This document shows positions 1-5,188 of a stretch of 5,403 bases of DNA, piece by piece. Where the stretch lies: contig CAKSPP010000103.1 of assembly GCA_934481505.1 (NCBI GenBank), positions 1-5,403 of the forward strand, given 5' to 3'. The DNA is from an uncultured Eubacteriales bacterium (GTDB lineage: Bacteria; Bacillota; Clostridia; Oscillospirales; UBA644). The position numbers were made by a program, and so were the translations under genes. The notes below the pieces were generated by a model. That model had not been told where the DNA came from, did not search any database, and saw only the letters and a program-made list of their open reading frames with translations. Numbering within the stretch: position 1 is the first letter of the stretch; each line of letters begins with the position of its first letter.

Positions 1-347
1 TTTTCACGCTGACAGTTTGAATCTACCATTAAAATCGTGGCTTGGTCACGGTCGATAAAATGAACAACCGCCGGAATTTCTTTTATTTCAAGAAGCTCGG
101 CTGCACGCACTCTGCGGTGTCCGGATATAATTTCGTATTCATACTGTTTATCCTCAAGCGGGCGGACGATAATGCGATTTAGCAATCCGCATTCTTTTAT
201 GCTTTCAACAAGCTCCGTCATTGACTCATCATCAAGCACCTTGTAGGGGTGGCTCTCAAATGGGTGAAGCTTTTCAAGCTTAATGTTCATAAGCTTCGGC
301 TTAGGTTCTTTTACTACCTTTTCGGCAGACATTTTAGTTTCTTTCAT
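1..347 (-). CDS. ParB/Spo0J-family partition-type protein, N-terminal part (3' end outside window)
   Basis: The 115 visible residues match the ParB N-terminal (ParB/Srx-fold, CTP-binding) domain. A charged, lysine-rich leader (about 1-20) is followed by a start resembling the family's first strand (NIKLEKLHPF, 21-30). Next come a helix 'ESMTELVESIKECG' (41-54), the hallmark box SGHRR (75-79) followed by RAAEL, and near the edge a DSNCQRE segment like the family's N-x-QR box. ParB proteins bind centromere-like sites and slide as CTP-dependent clamps to segregate DNA. Family members on mobile elements often serve maintenance or regulation, and this one's role is inferred only. The start at 347 is preceded by a perfect AGGAGG nine bases upstream. 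An internal ATG at 332 lacks such a site. The ATG overlaps the stop of a small upstream ORF (ATGA). The DNA-binding and C-terminal domains lie outside the window. Family assignment is secure. Confidence 0.9.
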   Translation of the reverse strand, partial: MKETKMSAEKVVKEPKPKLMNIKLEKLHPFESHPYKVLDDESMTELVESIKECGLLNRIIVRPLEDKQYEYEIISGHRRVRAAELLEIKEIPAVVHFIDRDQATILMVDSNCQRE

Positions 348-454
348 AAGGTTTTTCCTCCTGATTTTAATTTCTTTTTGTCTGCCGTTTCTGTTGTAGA
401 AAATTGTGTATATAAAAATATGATTGAAACGGCAGCGTAGTTCGTTTGTTTCAT
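344..454 (-). CDS. Possible 36-residue leader/small protein coupled to the ParB-family gene
   Basis: A short ORF starts with ATG at 454 after a GAAAGG ribosome site eight bases upstream. It ends in a TGA that shares four bases (ATGA) with the start of the ParB-family gene, the usual layout for translational coupling. The product begins MKQTNYAAVSIIFLY and ends in a lysine-rich tail (DKKKLKSGGKTL). It has a short hydrophobic centre but no domain I recognise. Part of the tail coincides with the AGGAGG of the next gene, so the ORF may only be a translated leader. Both arms of the 10-bp inverted repeat at 382-435 lie inside it. The reading frame, ribosome site and overlap are seen directly. That it makes a functional peptide is inference. 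Confidence 0.4.
   Translation of the reverse strand: MKQTNYAAVSIIFLYTQFSTTETADKKKLKSGGKTL
382..435. repeat. Widely spaced 10-bp perfect inverted repeat upstream of the ParB-family gene
   Basis: CTGCCGTTTC (382-391) and its exact complement GAAACGGCAG (426-435) flank a 34-base A+T-rich core containing TATATA-like stretches. Arm-to-arm spacing is 44 bp, about four helical turns, which would suit two half-sites of a dimeric regulator. It could also form a long-loop hairpin in the transcript just ahead of the AGGAGG. No clear -35/-10 pair stands out in the core. The repeat is visible. The regulatory role is inferred. Confidence 0.4.
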
Positions 455-536
455 AATTACTGCCTTTCAAAGAATTTGTTTGTGGTTGTTAATTGCCCGT
501 TAAGGTCCGCGAATATATAAGCCGGTAAACAATATA

Positions 537-1892
537 CTATTTCGTCCTTTCATAAGTTTTTCTTTCAATTTGATATTCCCTGTCAAGTAAATCAATAAGG
601 CGGGGCGACTTATTATAAATCTGCTCCGCCTGTTTAAGCCTCTTGCGTAACGGCGTAATGCGCTCGGTTATGGCTTTGCGCTCATCCTTGTACTGTTGTT
701 TTTCTTCCGGTGTTTTTGCTCGACGGCGCTTGTTATCGGTAAGGGCGCGGCTGCGTTCAAATTCGCTTATTTCCGCTTTAGTTGTGTCAATATAATTTTT
801 GATATCCGTCATTGTATTGAGCTTTTCAGCTTGCAAAAAGCGGTATTCGCTAACATACTTCTTTACATTGCGTACTTCATGCCGCAATTCAACATCTGCA
901 ATAACAAAATCTTTTACTGTCCTTGCTATTTCAAACAATGATAGGATGATATAAAATACCGTGCTGACAAGTACCTTCGAAGGATCTTTGGCGTGATCTA
1001 CGGTAAAATCAAGTTGGTTCATTAGTCTGATAATGGGTGCTTGCTTTGCCTTATACGGTAAATGAGTGTTCCATTCGTCATAGAAGTAATAGTTACCTTT
1101 GTTTTTAGCGAAACACGCCTCAAGGGTTGTTTCGGTAATCCCGATGCTTTTAAGCCGCACGGCTCTGTCCCAACTTTTATGCTTAATAGATAACCGCCGC
1201 CAGTCGATAGAGTAGCCGAGTCCCCAGAGTTGCCGTTCAAATTCCGAGCCGTTCGATGAATACCGTAAACAATAGTCAATATCCTTTTTCAACATATCAC
1301 GGTGCGTCATCTGCCCGTTTCTGTGCGCCCAATATTCCTTCTTTTGCCCTTTGCTGTAAAAGTTGCTGTTTTCAAGAACATATAAACCGTGCTCTCGGCA
1401 AACCTCATCGGATACCTTTCGCAGCTCCAAATGATCACCGATTTTGTTCTTGAACTTTGAGCCGTCCTTGAATGAACAGGGGTTTACGACGAAGTGACAA
1501 TGCAGGTTATCCGTGTTCAAATGAACAGTCACAAGCACTTGATATCTATCTCCCCACATCTTTCTCGCGGTTTCCTTGCCGATTTCAAACGCCTGCTCCG
1601 GTGTGACTTCGCCCGTCTTAAAGCTTTGTATTCCGTGATAGGCAACAACCTTACCTTTCATACCAAACCGCCGCTGTACGGCTATCATCTCAGTATAGGC
1701 GTTTTGCTTTGAGCAGTTGATACCGCCGACAAAAACCTGTCTGTCCGTTTTATTATCGTTTTCTGCGTAGCGTAAGGCGGAATATAAATCCTTGTCAAGA
1801 TATTCTTTCGGTGTGGTTTTATCGGGGTTATCGGCGTAGTCAAGCGTAGCCTTTAAGTTTCCGTAGACCGGCCAGAATCCGGTGACAGCCAT
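537..1892 (-). CDS. MOB_P-type relaxase/mobilization nuclease (MobA/VirD2-like)
   Basis: This 451-residue protein is a relaxase of the PF03432 relaxase/mobilization-nuclease type. It would nick one strand at oriT, stay attached through a tyrosine, and pilot the strand into a recipient via a type IV secretion channel. Visible motifs in order: Y19 in LDYADNPDKT (probable catalytic tyrosine, motif I); a helix with EMIAVQRRFGMKGK (68-81); AYHGIQSF (84-91); and the metal-binding histidine triad H124, H131, H133 in VHLNTDNLHCHFVVN (123-137). From about 350 to 425 it is highly charged and helical, probably a coiled coil. The start at 1892 is fixed by an in-frame stop six bases upstream. AAAGGAG lies eleven bases ahead, inside the upstream MobC-like gene, which this gene overlaps by 40 bases. 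The length suits this family and no damage is visible. Assignment is secure; the exact subfamily is not. Confidence 0.93.
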   Translation of the reverse strand: MAVTGFWPVYGNLKATLDYADNPDKTTPKEYLDKDLYSALRYAENDNKTDRQVFVGGINCSKQNAYTEMIAVQRRFGMKGKVVAYHGIQSFKTGEVTPEQAFEIGKETARKMWGDRYQVLVTVHLNTDNLHCHFVVNPCSFKDGSKFKNKIGDHLELRKVSDEVCREHGLYVLENSNFYSKGQKKEYWAHRNGQMTHRDMLKKDIDYCLRYSSNGSEFERQLWGLGYSIDWRRLSIKHKSWDRAVRLKSIGITETTLEACFAKNKGNYYFYDEWNTHLPYKAKQAPIIRLMNQLDFTVDHAKDPSKVLVSTVFYIILSLFEIARTVKDFVIADVELRHEVRNVKKYVSEYRFLQAEKLNTMTDIKNYIDTTKAEISEFERSRALTDNKRRRAKTPEEKQQYKDERKAITERITPLRKRLKQAEQIYNKSPRLIDLLDREYQIERKTYERTK

Positions 1893-2176
1893 ATTTCATC
1901 ACGCTCCTTTCCGGGCAATAGCAAAGTTTCGGATATTTCTTTTAGTAGATTGTAAATTTGGTTATTCAGTTTTGAAGAAGTGGATTTATCCTCCAAGCCG
2001 CCGATTTTTTCAAGTAAAACAAAAAGAGCATCCGGCGGAACCGTTTTCGGTTCGTAGCCTAACGCTCTTTGTCTTACATACTCGGTTGTGGATATCCCGC
2101 ACTTTTTTGCTTTTGCCGTGATTTTTTGCTTTTCTTTATCCGTAACTCTTACGGATATTCGTATATCTTTTCCCGT
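1853..2176 (-). CDS. MobC-like relaxosome accessory protein (ribbon-helix-helix type), with probable ACG start
   Basis: A 107-codon frame is open between an in-frame TGA (2183-2185) and the TAA at 1853-1855. Its N-terminus (GKDIRISVRVTDKEKQKI) reads as an RHH beta-strand plus first helix. A helix with STTEYVRQRALGYEP follows, typical of MobC-type auxiliary proteins that bind oriT and help the relaxase. The C-terminal half is charged and helical. There is no ATG, GTG or TTG before the conserved strand. The best start is ACG at 2174-2176, ten bases after AAAGGAG, where the family would be expected to read Met-Gly-Lys-Asp, so ACG looks like ATG with a T-to-C change. The gene overlaps the relaxase gene by 40 bases and carries that gene's ribosome site, and the oriT-like repeats lie just upstream. 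MobC family membership is inferred from fold pattern plus position. The start codon is uncertain. Confidence 0.75.
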   Translation of the reverse strand, partial: TGKDIRISVRVTDKEKQKITAKAKKCGISTTEYVRQRALGYEPKTVPPDALFVLLEKIGGLEDKSTSSKLNNQIYNLLKEISETLLLPGKERDEIWLSPDSGRSTET

Positions 2177-2204
2177 ATAGTATCAGCTCCTTTCTCACGG
2201 GGGA

Positions 2205-2303
2205 TTGGGGGCTGCGCCCCCAAAGAGTCAGCCGATTTCGGCTGTGATTGGGACTTTTGCGGCACACAAAGTCCCTGCTTGCTAAGGTGTGAGACACACC
2301 TTA
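2205..2303. other. Candidate origin of transfer (oriT): four consecutive perfect inverted repeats
   Basis: In the 99 bases just upstream of the MobC-like gene there are four perfect inverted repeats. They are TTGGGGGC/GCCCCCAA (2205-2223, 3-base loop), CAGCCGA/TCGGCTG (2229-2244, 2-base loop), GGGACTTT/AAAGTCCC (2250-2275, 10-base loop) and TAAGGTGTG/CACACCTTA (2283-2303, 3-base loop). None is followed by a T-run on either strand, so they are not simple terminators. Their position directly ahead of mobC and the relaxase is where MOB_P systems carry oriT. I could not locate the nick site with confidence. The loop and flank of the third and fourth repeats are the likeliest places. Confidence 0.65.
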
Positions 2304-2307
2304 ATCT

Positions 2308-2445
2308 TTAATGATAGTTTTGTTTTTTGATACCCTCATAGGCATTACCTCTTTTCCGAAAAATTGCCGTTTTGCCTGATGGCGTTTTTATATCCCCGCC
2401 CGGAATTTCACCGCACAGTCGCTTCGCTCTGTCTGCTTTCCGCAT
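2308..2445 (-). CDS. Possible 45-residue small basic protein upstream of oriT
   Basis: An ATG-started frame at 2445 runs for 45 codons to TAA at 2308, ending five bases before the outermost oriT repeat. The product is basic (MRKADRAKRLCGEIPGG at the start, FRKRGNAYEGIKKQN near the end). I recognise no family. A candidate promoter ends a few bases upstream, but there is no good ribosome site: GGAG lies about 17 bases ahead. A second frame in the same stretch (2301-2339, 12 codons, MRVSKNKTIIKD) does have an AGAGG eight bases before its ATG, so translation here may be only a short leader. This is an open frame with protein-like composition, not a proven gene. Confidence 0.25.
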   Translation of the reverse strand: MRKADRAKRLCGEIPGGDIKTPSGKTAIFRKRGNAYEGIKKQNYH

Positions 2446-2458
2446 ACATCATGGCAAA

Positions 2459-2487
2459 GTCATATCTCCATTCAGCCGGTCATTCAA
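2459..2487 (-). promoter_or_regulatory. Candidate sigma-A-type promoter for the leftward mobilization operon
   Basis: On the minus strand TTGAAT (2482-2487) and TATGAC (2459-2464) are separated by 17 bases, each matching four of six consensus positions. It points toward oriT, the MobC-like gene and the relaxase, and no other convincing pair was found nearer to them. Transcription would begin around 2452, passing through the oriT repeats. This is a weak sequence match with no independent support. Confidence 0.3.
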
Positions 2488-2884
2488 TTTTCAAGGTGCT
2501 GTGATCAGTCCCTCCACTAAACGTCAAAAACTAAAGAAAATATGCATAGTTCACGGGAAAATATTTTGATTTAATTTTGGGGCTGTCGCTTTTGTGTGTT
2601 TTCTGCTCTCTATATTGGATTGCTGAAAAAATATCGAAAAATTAACCCCTCGTGCACATTTTTTTGGGGGGGTTGCAAATAAATATCGGGATCCACTTTC
2701 AAAACAGTTGCGGTCATTTGGTTGCATTCCAAAATTACATTCACCTGTTACACTATCTCACCACAAAAAACTGTGTGCTTTCGAAAATATAAAAAACAAT
2801 CGACCTGCGTTTCTGCAAGCCGACTAAGGTGTCGAATAAAAGATTTTATGAAAAATGATAATTTTAATCAAACTCTTGCACAAA
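2488..2884. other. Intergenic region without a supported gene
   Basis: This stretch separates the mobilization side from the defence-type cluster. It is A+T-rich, with a T7G7 homopolymer run at 2659-2672. A 6-bp inverted repeat AACCCC/GGGGTT (2644-2649 and 2669-2674) is followed on the minus strand by AATTTTTC and could be a weak leftward terminator. A short motif CGACTAAGGTGTCG (2820-2833) shares TAAGGTGT with the outer oriT repeat. A 58-codon minus frame (2551-2727) has no ribosome site. I see no RNA gene, recombination site or transposon end. Confidence 0.5.
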
Positions 2885-2920
2885 AATGGCTCTTTCCGAA
2901 TTTAATCGGAAAGAGCCATT
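2885..2920 (-). terminator. Strong Rho-independent terminator of the TIR/DUF3800 operon
   Basis: A perfect 15-bp stem (2885-2899 with 2906-2920) with a six-base loop (ATTTAA) is followed on the minus strand by a T-run (the stem ends ATT, then TTTG). The orientation fits transcription arriving from the DUF3800 gene, whose stop is about 180 bases upstream. Read on the plus strand the stem is followed by TGGTACTTAG, so it works chiefly leftward. It would insulate the mobilization genes from cargo transcription. Confidence 0.85.
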
Positions 2921-2948
2921 GGTACTTAGATTTTTGAATAATAATATG

Positions 2949-3083
2949 TTATTGAAGAAGTTTTGCTATGGATTCAACCTGATGTTTTGCCAGCCGTGGT
3001 CTGTTTGTGGTATGGATTACGCAATCAATACTATTAATGCTCGAAAGCATATATCTGCTTTCAACTGTACTATTACTATGCAT
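2949..3083 (-). CDS. Doubtful 44-residue ORF between the DUF3800 gene and the terminator
   Basis: An ATG at 3083, 18 bases beyond the DUF3800 stop, opens a 44-codon frame ending in TAA at 2949, about 30 bases before the terminator hairpin. Its second half (IHTTNRPRLAKHQVESIAKL) has a protein-like, helix-forming composition. No convincing ribosome site precedes the ATG and no family is recognised. It could be a small last gene of the operon, a decayed remnant of a longer gene, or chance. Only the open frame and its position are observed. Confidence 0.2.
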   Translation of the reverse strand: MHSNSTVESRYMLSSINSIDCVIHTTNRPRLAKHQVESIAKLLQ

Positions 3084-3100
3084 AAACAGATTTTCGCATC

Positions 3101-3904
3101 TTAAAATATTGCCTCAAGTTGCTTTCTAAACGGTGTTCGCTTTGGTATATCAATAACGCCATAACCAATCACCACACCAGTTGGATGTGACCGTATTCGT
3201 GGCGTTATATAATTGGAAAACAAATCTGATGCAAATTGATAATTGTCAGGTGATATGATTTTCTTTCGCAAATAGCCGTTCATTACACCAGCCGCATAAT
3301 CTGCAAGTTGGATACCGGGACTATATAAGCTATTCTCAGTAAGAACTCCCTGATATAGGTTTTTATATTTTACAAAATCACCGTGCATTGTAAAGTCGTG
3401 ACAGGCTGATTTAATTTCTTTAATAGTATCAATGTTTAGATCGTCCATCACAAATGTTGCAAAAGCATCTGTATTATTAAGATCCATTTGAACTCGCTGA
3501 AATGCATCTTGTAGGTGTGCCTTGTATAATGGCTTAACATTCCATCCACATGTTCGACCTACAATGTCAGTCACAGTAAATATAAACTCGGCCGATTCTT
3601 TTGCAGTTGCTGTCTCAAATACTTTGCGGTAATATCCTTTTAACCGGTCAACTGACATTTGTGCAATCAAATCGTTTCGAGGATTGCGTTTTGTTTTGCT
3701 CCACAGGTCAGACCATTTAATTTCTTCATCAAACGGAATTTCATATTCGCCGTTAATGCGTTGCATGTCAATTTGATACTGACGATAATCATCAATTGAC
3801 ATCAATACATTTGCTCGGATATAAAATGGGTGACTCCGTATATGCGCATCGCTTGGACATTTCTGATAGGTCCCGGCTTCGTCTGTAAAAATGAAATAAT
3901 TCAT
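3101..3904 (-). CDS. DUF3800-family protein (predicted RNase H-like nuclease)
   Basis: This 267-residue protein has the layout of DUF3800. It opens with YFIFTDEAG (3-11), the family's D-E-[SA]-G signature at D8-E9. An EEIKWSDL block (60-67) follows, then a central FVMDD (151-155) and near the C-terminus GIQLADYAAGVMNG (197-210) with D202. The spaced acidic residues fit an RNase H-like metal-binding site. DUF3800 proteins are common in phage-defence islands and on mobile elements, but their activity is mostly predicted. The ATG at 3904 overlaps the TIR gene's TGA (ATGA), so the two are probably translationally coupled and made in similar amounts. Length is typical and nothing looks broken. Family assignment is strong. 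Nuclease activity, and a role as effector or modifier of the TIR partner, are inferences. Confidence 0.85.
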   Translation of the reverse strand: MNYFIFTDEAGTYQKCPSDAHIRSHPFYIRANVLMSIDDYRQYQIDMQRINGEYEIPFDEEIKWSDLWSKTKRNPRNDLIAQMSVDRLKGYYRKVFETATAKESAEFIFTVTDIVGRTCGWNVKPLYKAHLQDAFQRVQMDLNNTDAFATFVMDDLNIDTIKEIKSACHDFTMHGDFVKYKNLYQGVLTENSLYSPGIQLADYAAGVMNGYLRKKIISPDNYQFASDLFSNYITPRIRSHPTGVVIGYGVIDIPKRTPFRKQLEAIF

Positions 3905-5181
3905 ACTTTTAAGCGTTTAATTAACTGCTCAGCAAATTTTAAAGCAATTTCATCAGTAGAATACTCTGATGAATCAAGTGCTTGGATTTCCGATATATCA
4001 GGGTATTTCACTTTTAATTGTTCTGCTGAGATGTTGTGAATAATCGGCAATATTGTTTTTTGACCATTTTTATTTTGACGGTTCAAAAATTCATTCAACT
4101 CTTTTTCCGTCCATTCTCTTCCAAAAAAATTCTCTGAAATCACAATAATTGCAAATTCAGCTTGATTTACCCCTTCTAATATTTTATCTTTCCATTTGTC
4201 GCCCCATTCTAATGTATCCTTATCGTAGAATATATTAATTTTTAATTTATCAAGCGATTGTTTTAACTGTTCGACATATTCAATTTTATCCACGTTGGCA
4301 TGCGATATAAAAACATCGTATTTCAAAAGTGATTTTCCTCCATTAAATTTTGCTTCTGTATCGGTGTAATGCGTTGCTTGATATGATATCATTTTTCCTT
4401 GTAGTGTCCTAATGTTATGTATGAGTGACTCTCCGCTCACTTCCGGATCATAAAAATGCTGTTCCGAAAAATACTGATAAAGGCCGTTTCCAAAATTTTC
4501 AATAACGCTATCGTATCTACTCGTAATTTCAACATAAAGCTGTTGTCCTCCTTTGTCGTTCGGATTGCGAAGGAACTCCTCGCAACGCGTTATATCTTCT
4601 GCAAGTAATTGGTCAATTGTTTTTCCGCTATGTATAGTCATAGCGTTCTCCCTTGAATTTGCTTCGTTCCAAAAATCATCATCCGATGCAAGTGCTTTCA
4701 AGTATCCCATCATATCTTCGTGAGCAGATAATGACCGTTTGTGATTTTTACATACCTTTGCAATCTGGTCATGTAACGGATGATTAATTAATGTTCGGCT
4801 GTTAAATATACTAATTTCGTTAAACCATTGATCTGATTTTGGTCCGCTAATATAATCCGGAAACGCTAATCCAGGTTCGGTTACATGATATTCTTCCTTC
4901 ATAATTGCGTTGCCTTGTTCAATAAATGCTTCAACTTTTGAAAAATTCGGATTGCCTGTTTCTTTTGTTGTCAGTTCTCCATCATGTGTAGGACCAATAA
5001 TATAAGCCCAACCACTGAGTGTACTTGCATCAATTTTTGTCAATAGCCCTTGATTAACAAAATAATCAATCAATGCTTTTTTATAATCTGGCGATGAAAC
5101 GGTTATTTCACTTTCGCTTTCGAATTTTTTATAAATATTCTTTAGTGTATCTCGGTCAGCCATGTCAATATTTTTCATCAT
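3901..5181 (-). CDS. TIR-domain protein with winged-helix-like N-terminus (candidate NAD-consuming defence effector)
   Basis: The C-terminal 140 residues are a bacterial TIR domain (TIR_2-like). Numbering from the GTG at 5187, it shows KYDVFISHA (289-297), FYDKDTLEWGDKW (320-332), a hydrophobic strand EFAIIVISENFF (344-355), then W359 followed by E363-L364 (the WxxxEL signature; E363 is the expected catalytic glutamate), ILPIIHNIS (379-387) and a final helix. Bacterial TIRs of this kind cleave NAD+ or make cyclic-ADPR-like signals during phage infection. Residues about 12-75 resemble a winged helix (helix, helix with YFVNQGLL, then a two-strand wing with GWAYIIGPTHDGE). Residues 80-285 are a mainly helical region I do not recognise and may sense the trigger. 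I prefer the ATG at 5181 (426 residues), with GAGGTGA just ahead; the GTG at 5187 lies within that ribosome site. It begins seven bases after the upstream stop. TIR is certain, defence likely. Confidence 0.9.
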   Translation of the reverse strand: MMKNIDMADRDTLKNIYKKFESESEITVSSPDYKKALIDYFVNQGLLTKIDASTLSGWAYIIGPTHDGELTTKETGNPNFSKVEAFIEQGNAIMKEEYHVTEPGLAFPDYISGPKSDQWFNEISIFNSRTLINHPLHDQIAKVCKNHKRSLSAHEDMMGYLKALASDDDFWNEANSRENAMTIHSGKTIDQLLAEDITRCEEFLRNPNDKGGQQLYVEITSRYDSVIENFGNGLYQYFSEQHFYDPEVSGESLIHNIRTLQGKMISYQATHYTDTEAKFNGGKSLLKYDVFISHANVDKIEYVEQLKQSLDKLKINIFYDKDTLEWGDKWKDKILEGVNQAEFAIIVISENFFGREWTEKELNEFLNRQNKNGQKTILPIIHNISAEQLKVKYPDISEIQALDSSEYSTDEIALKFAEQLIKRLKV

Positions 5182-5188
5182 TTTCACC

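Noticed and set aside
1022..1279. Minus-strand frame of 85 codons inside the relaxase gene
   Set aside because: It is an out-of-frame shadow of the relaxase, which has clear motifs and its own start.
2205..2223. GC-rich hairpin as a Rho-independent terminator
   Set aside because: Neither strand has a T-run after the stem, and it is one of four consecutive repeats beside the mobilization genes, so oriT structure fits better.
2372..2569. 65-codon plus-strand frame upstream of oriT
   Set aside because: No ribosome site, no family likeness, and opposite in direction to the promoter and small frames there.
2551..2727. 58-codon minus-strand frame spanning the T7G7 run
   Set aside because: No ribosome site before its ATG, low-complexity composition, and it depends on a homopolymer run. 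Conservation data would be needed to call it.
2886..3104. 72-codon plus-strand frame opposite the operon end
   Set aside because: Its ATG lies inside the terminator hairpin, it has no ribosome site, and it runs against all neighbouring genes.
3101..5181. Thoeris system
   Set aside because: A TIR protein is present, but no ThsA-like SIR2 or SLOG partner is visible. The coupled partner is DUF3800, and the TIR protein carries a large N-terminal region.
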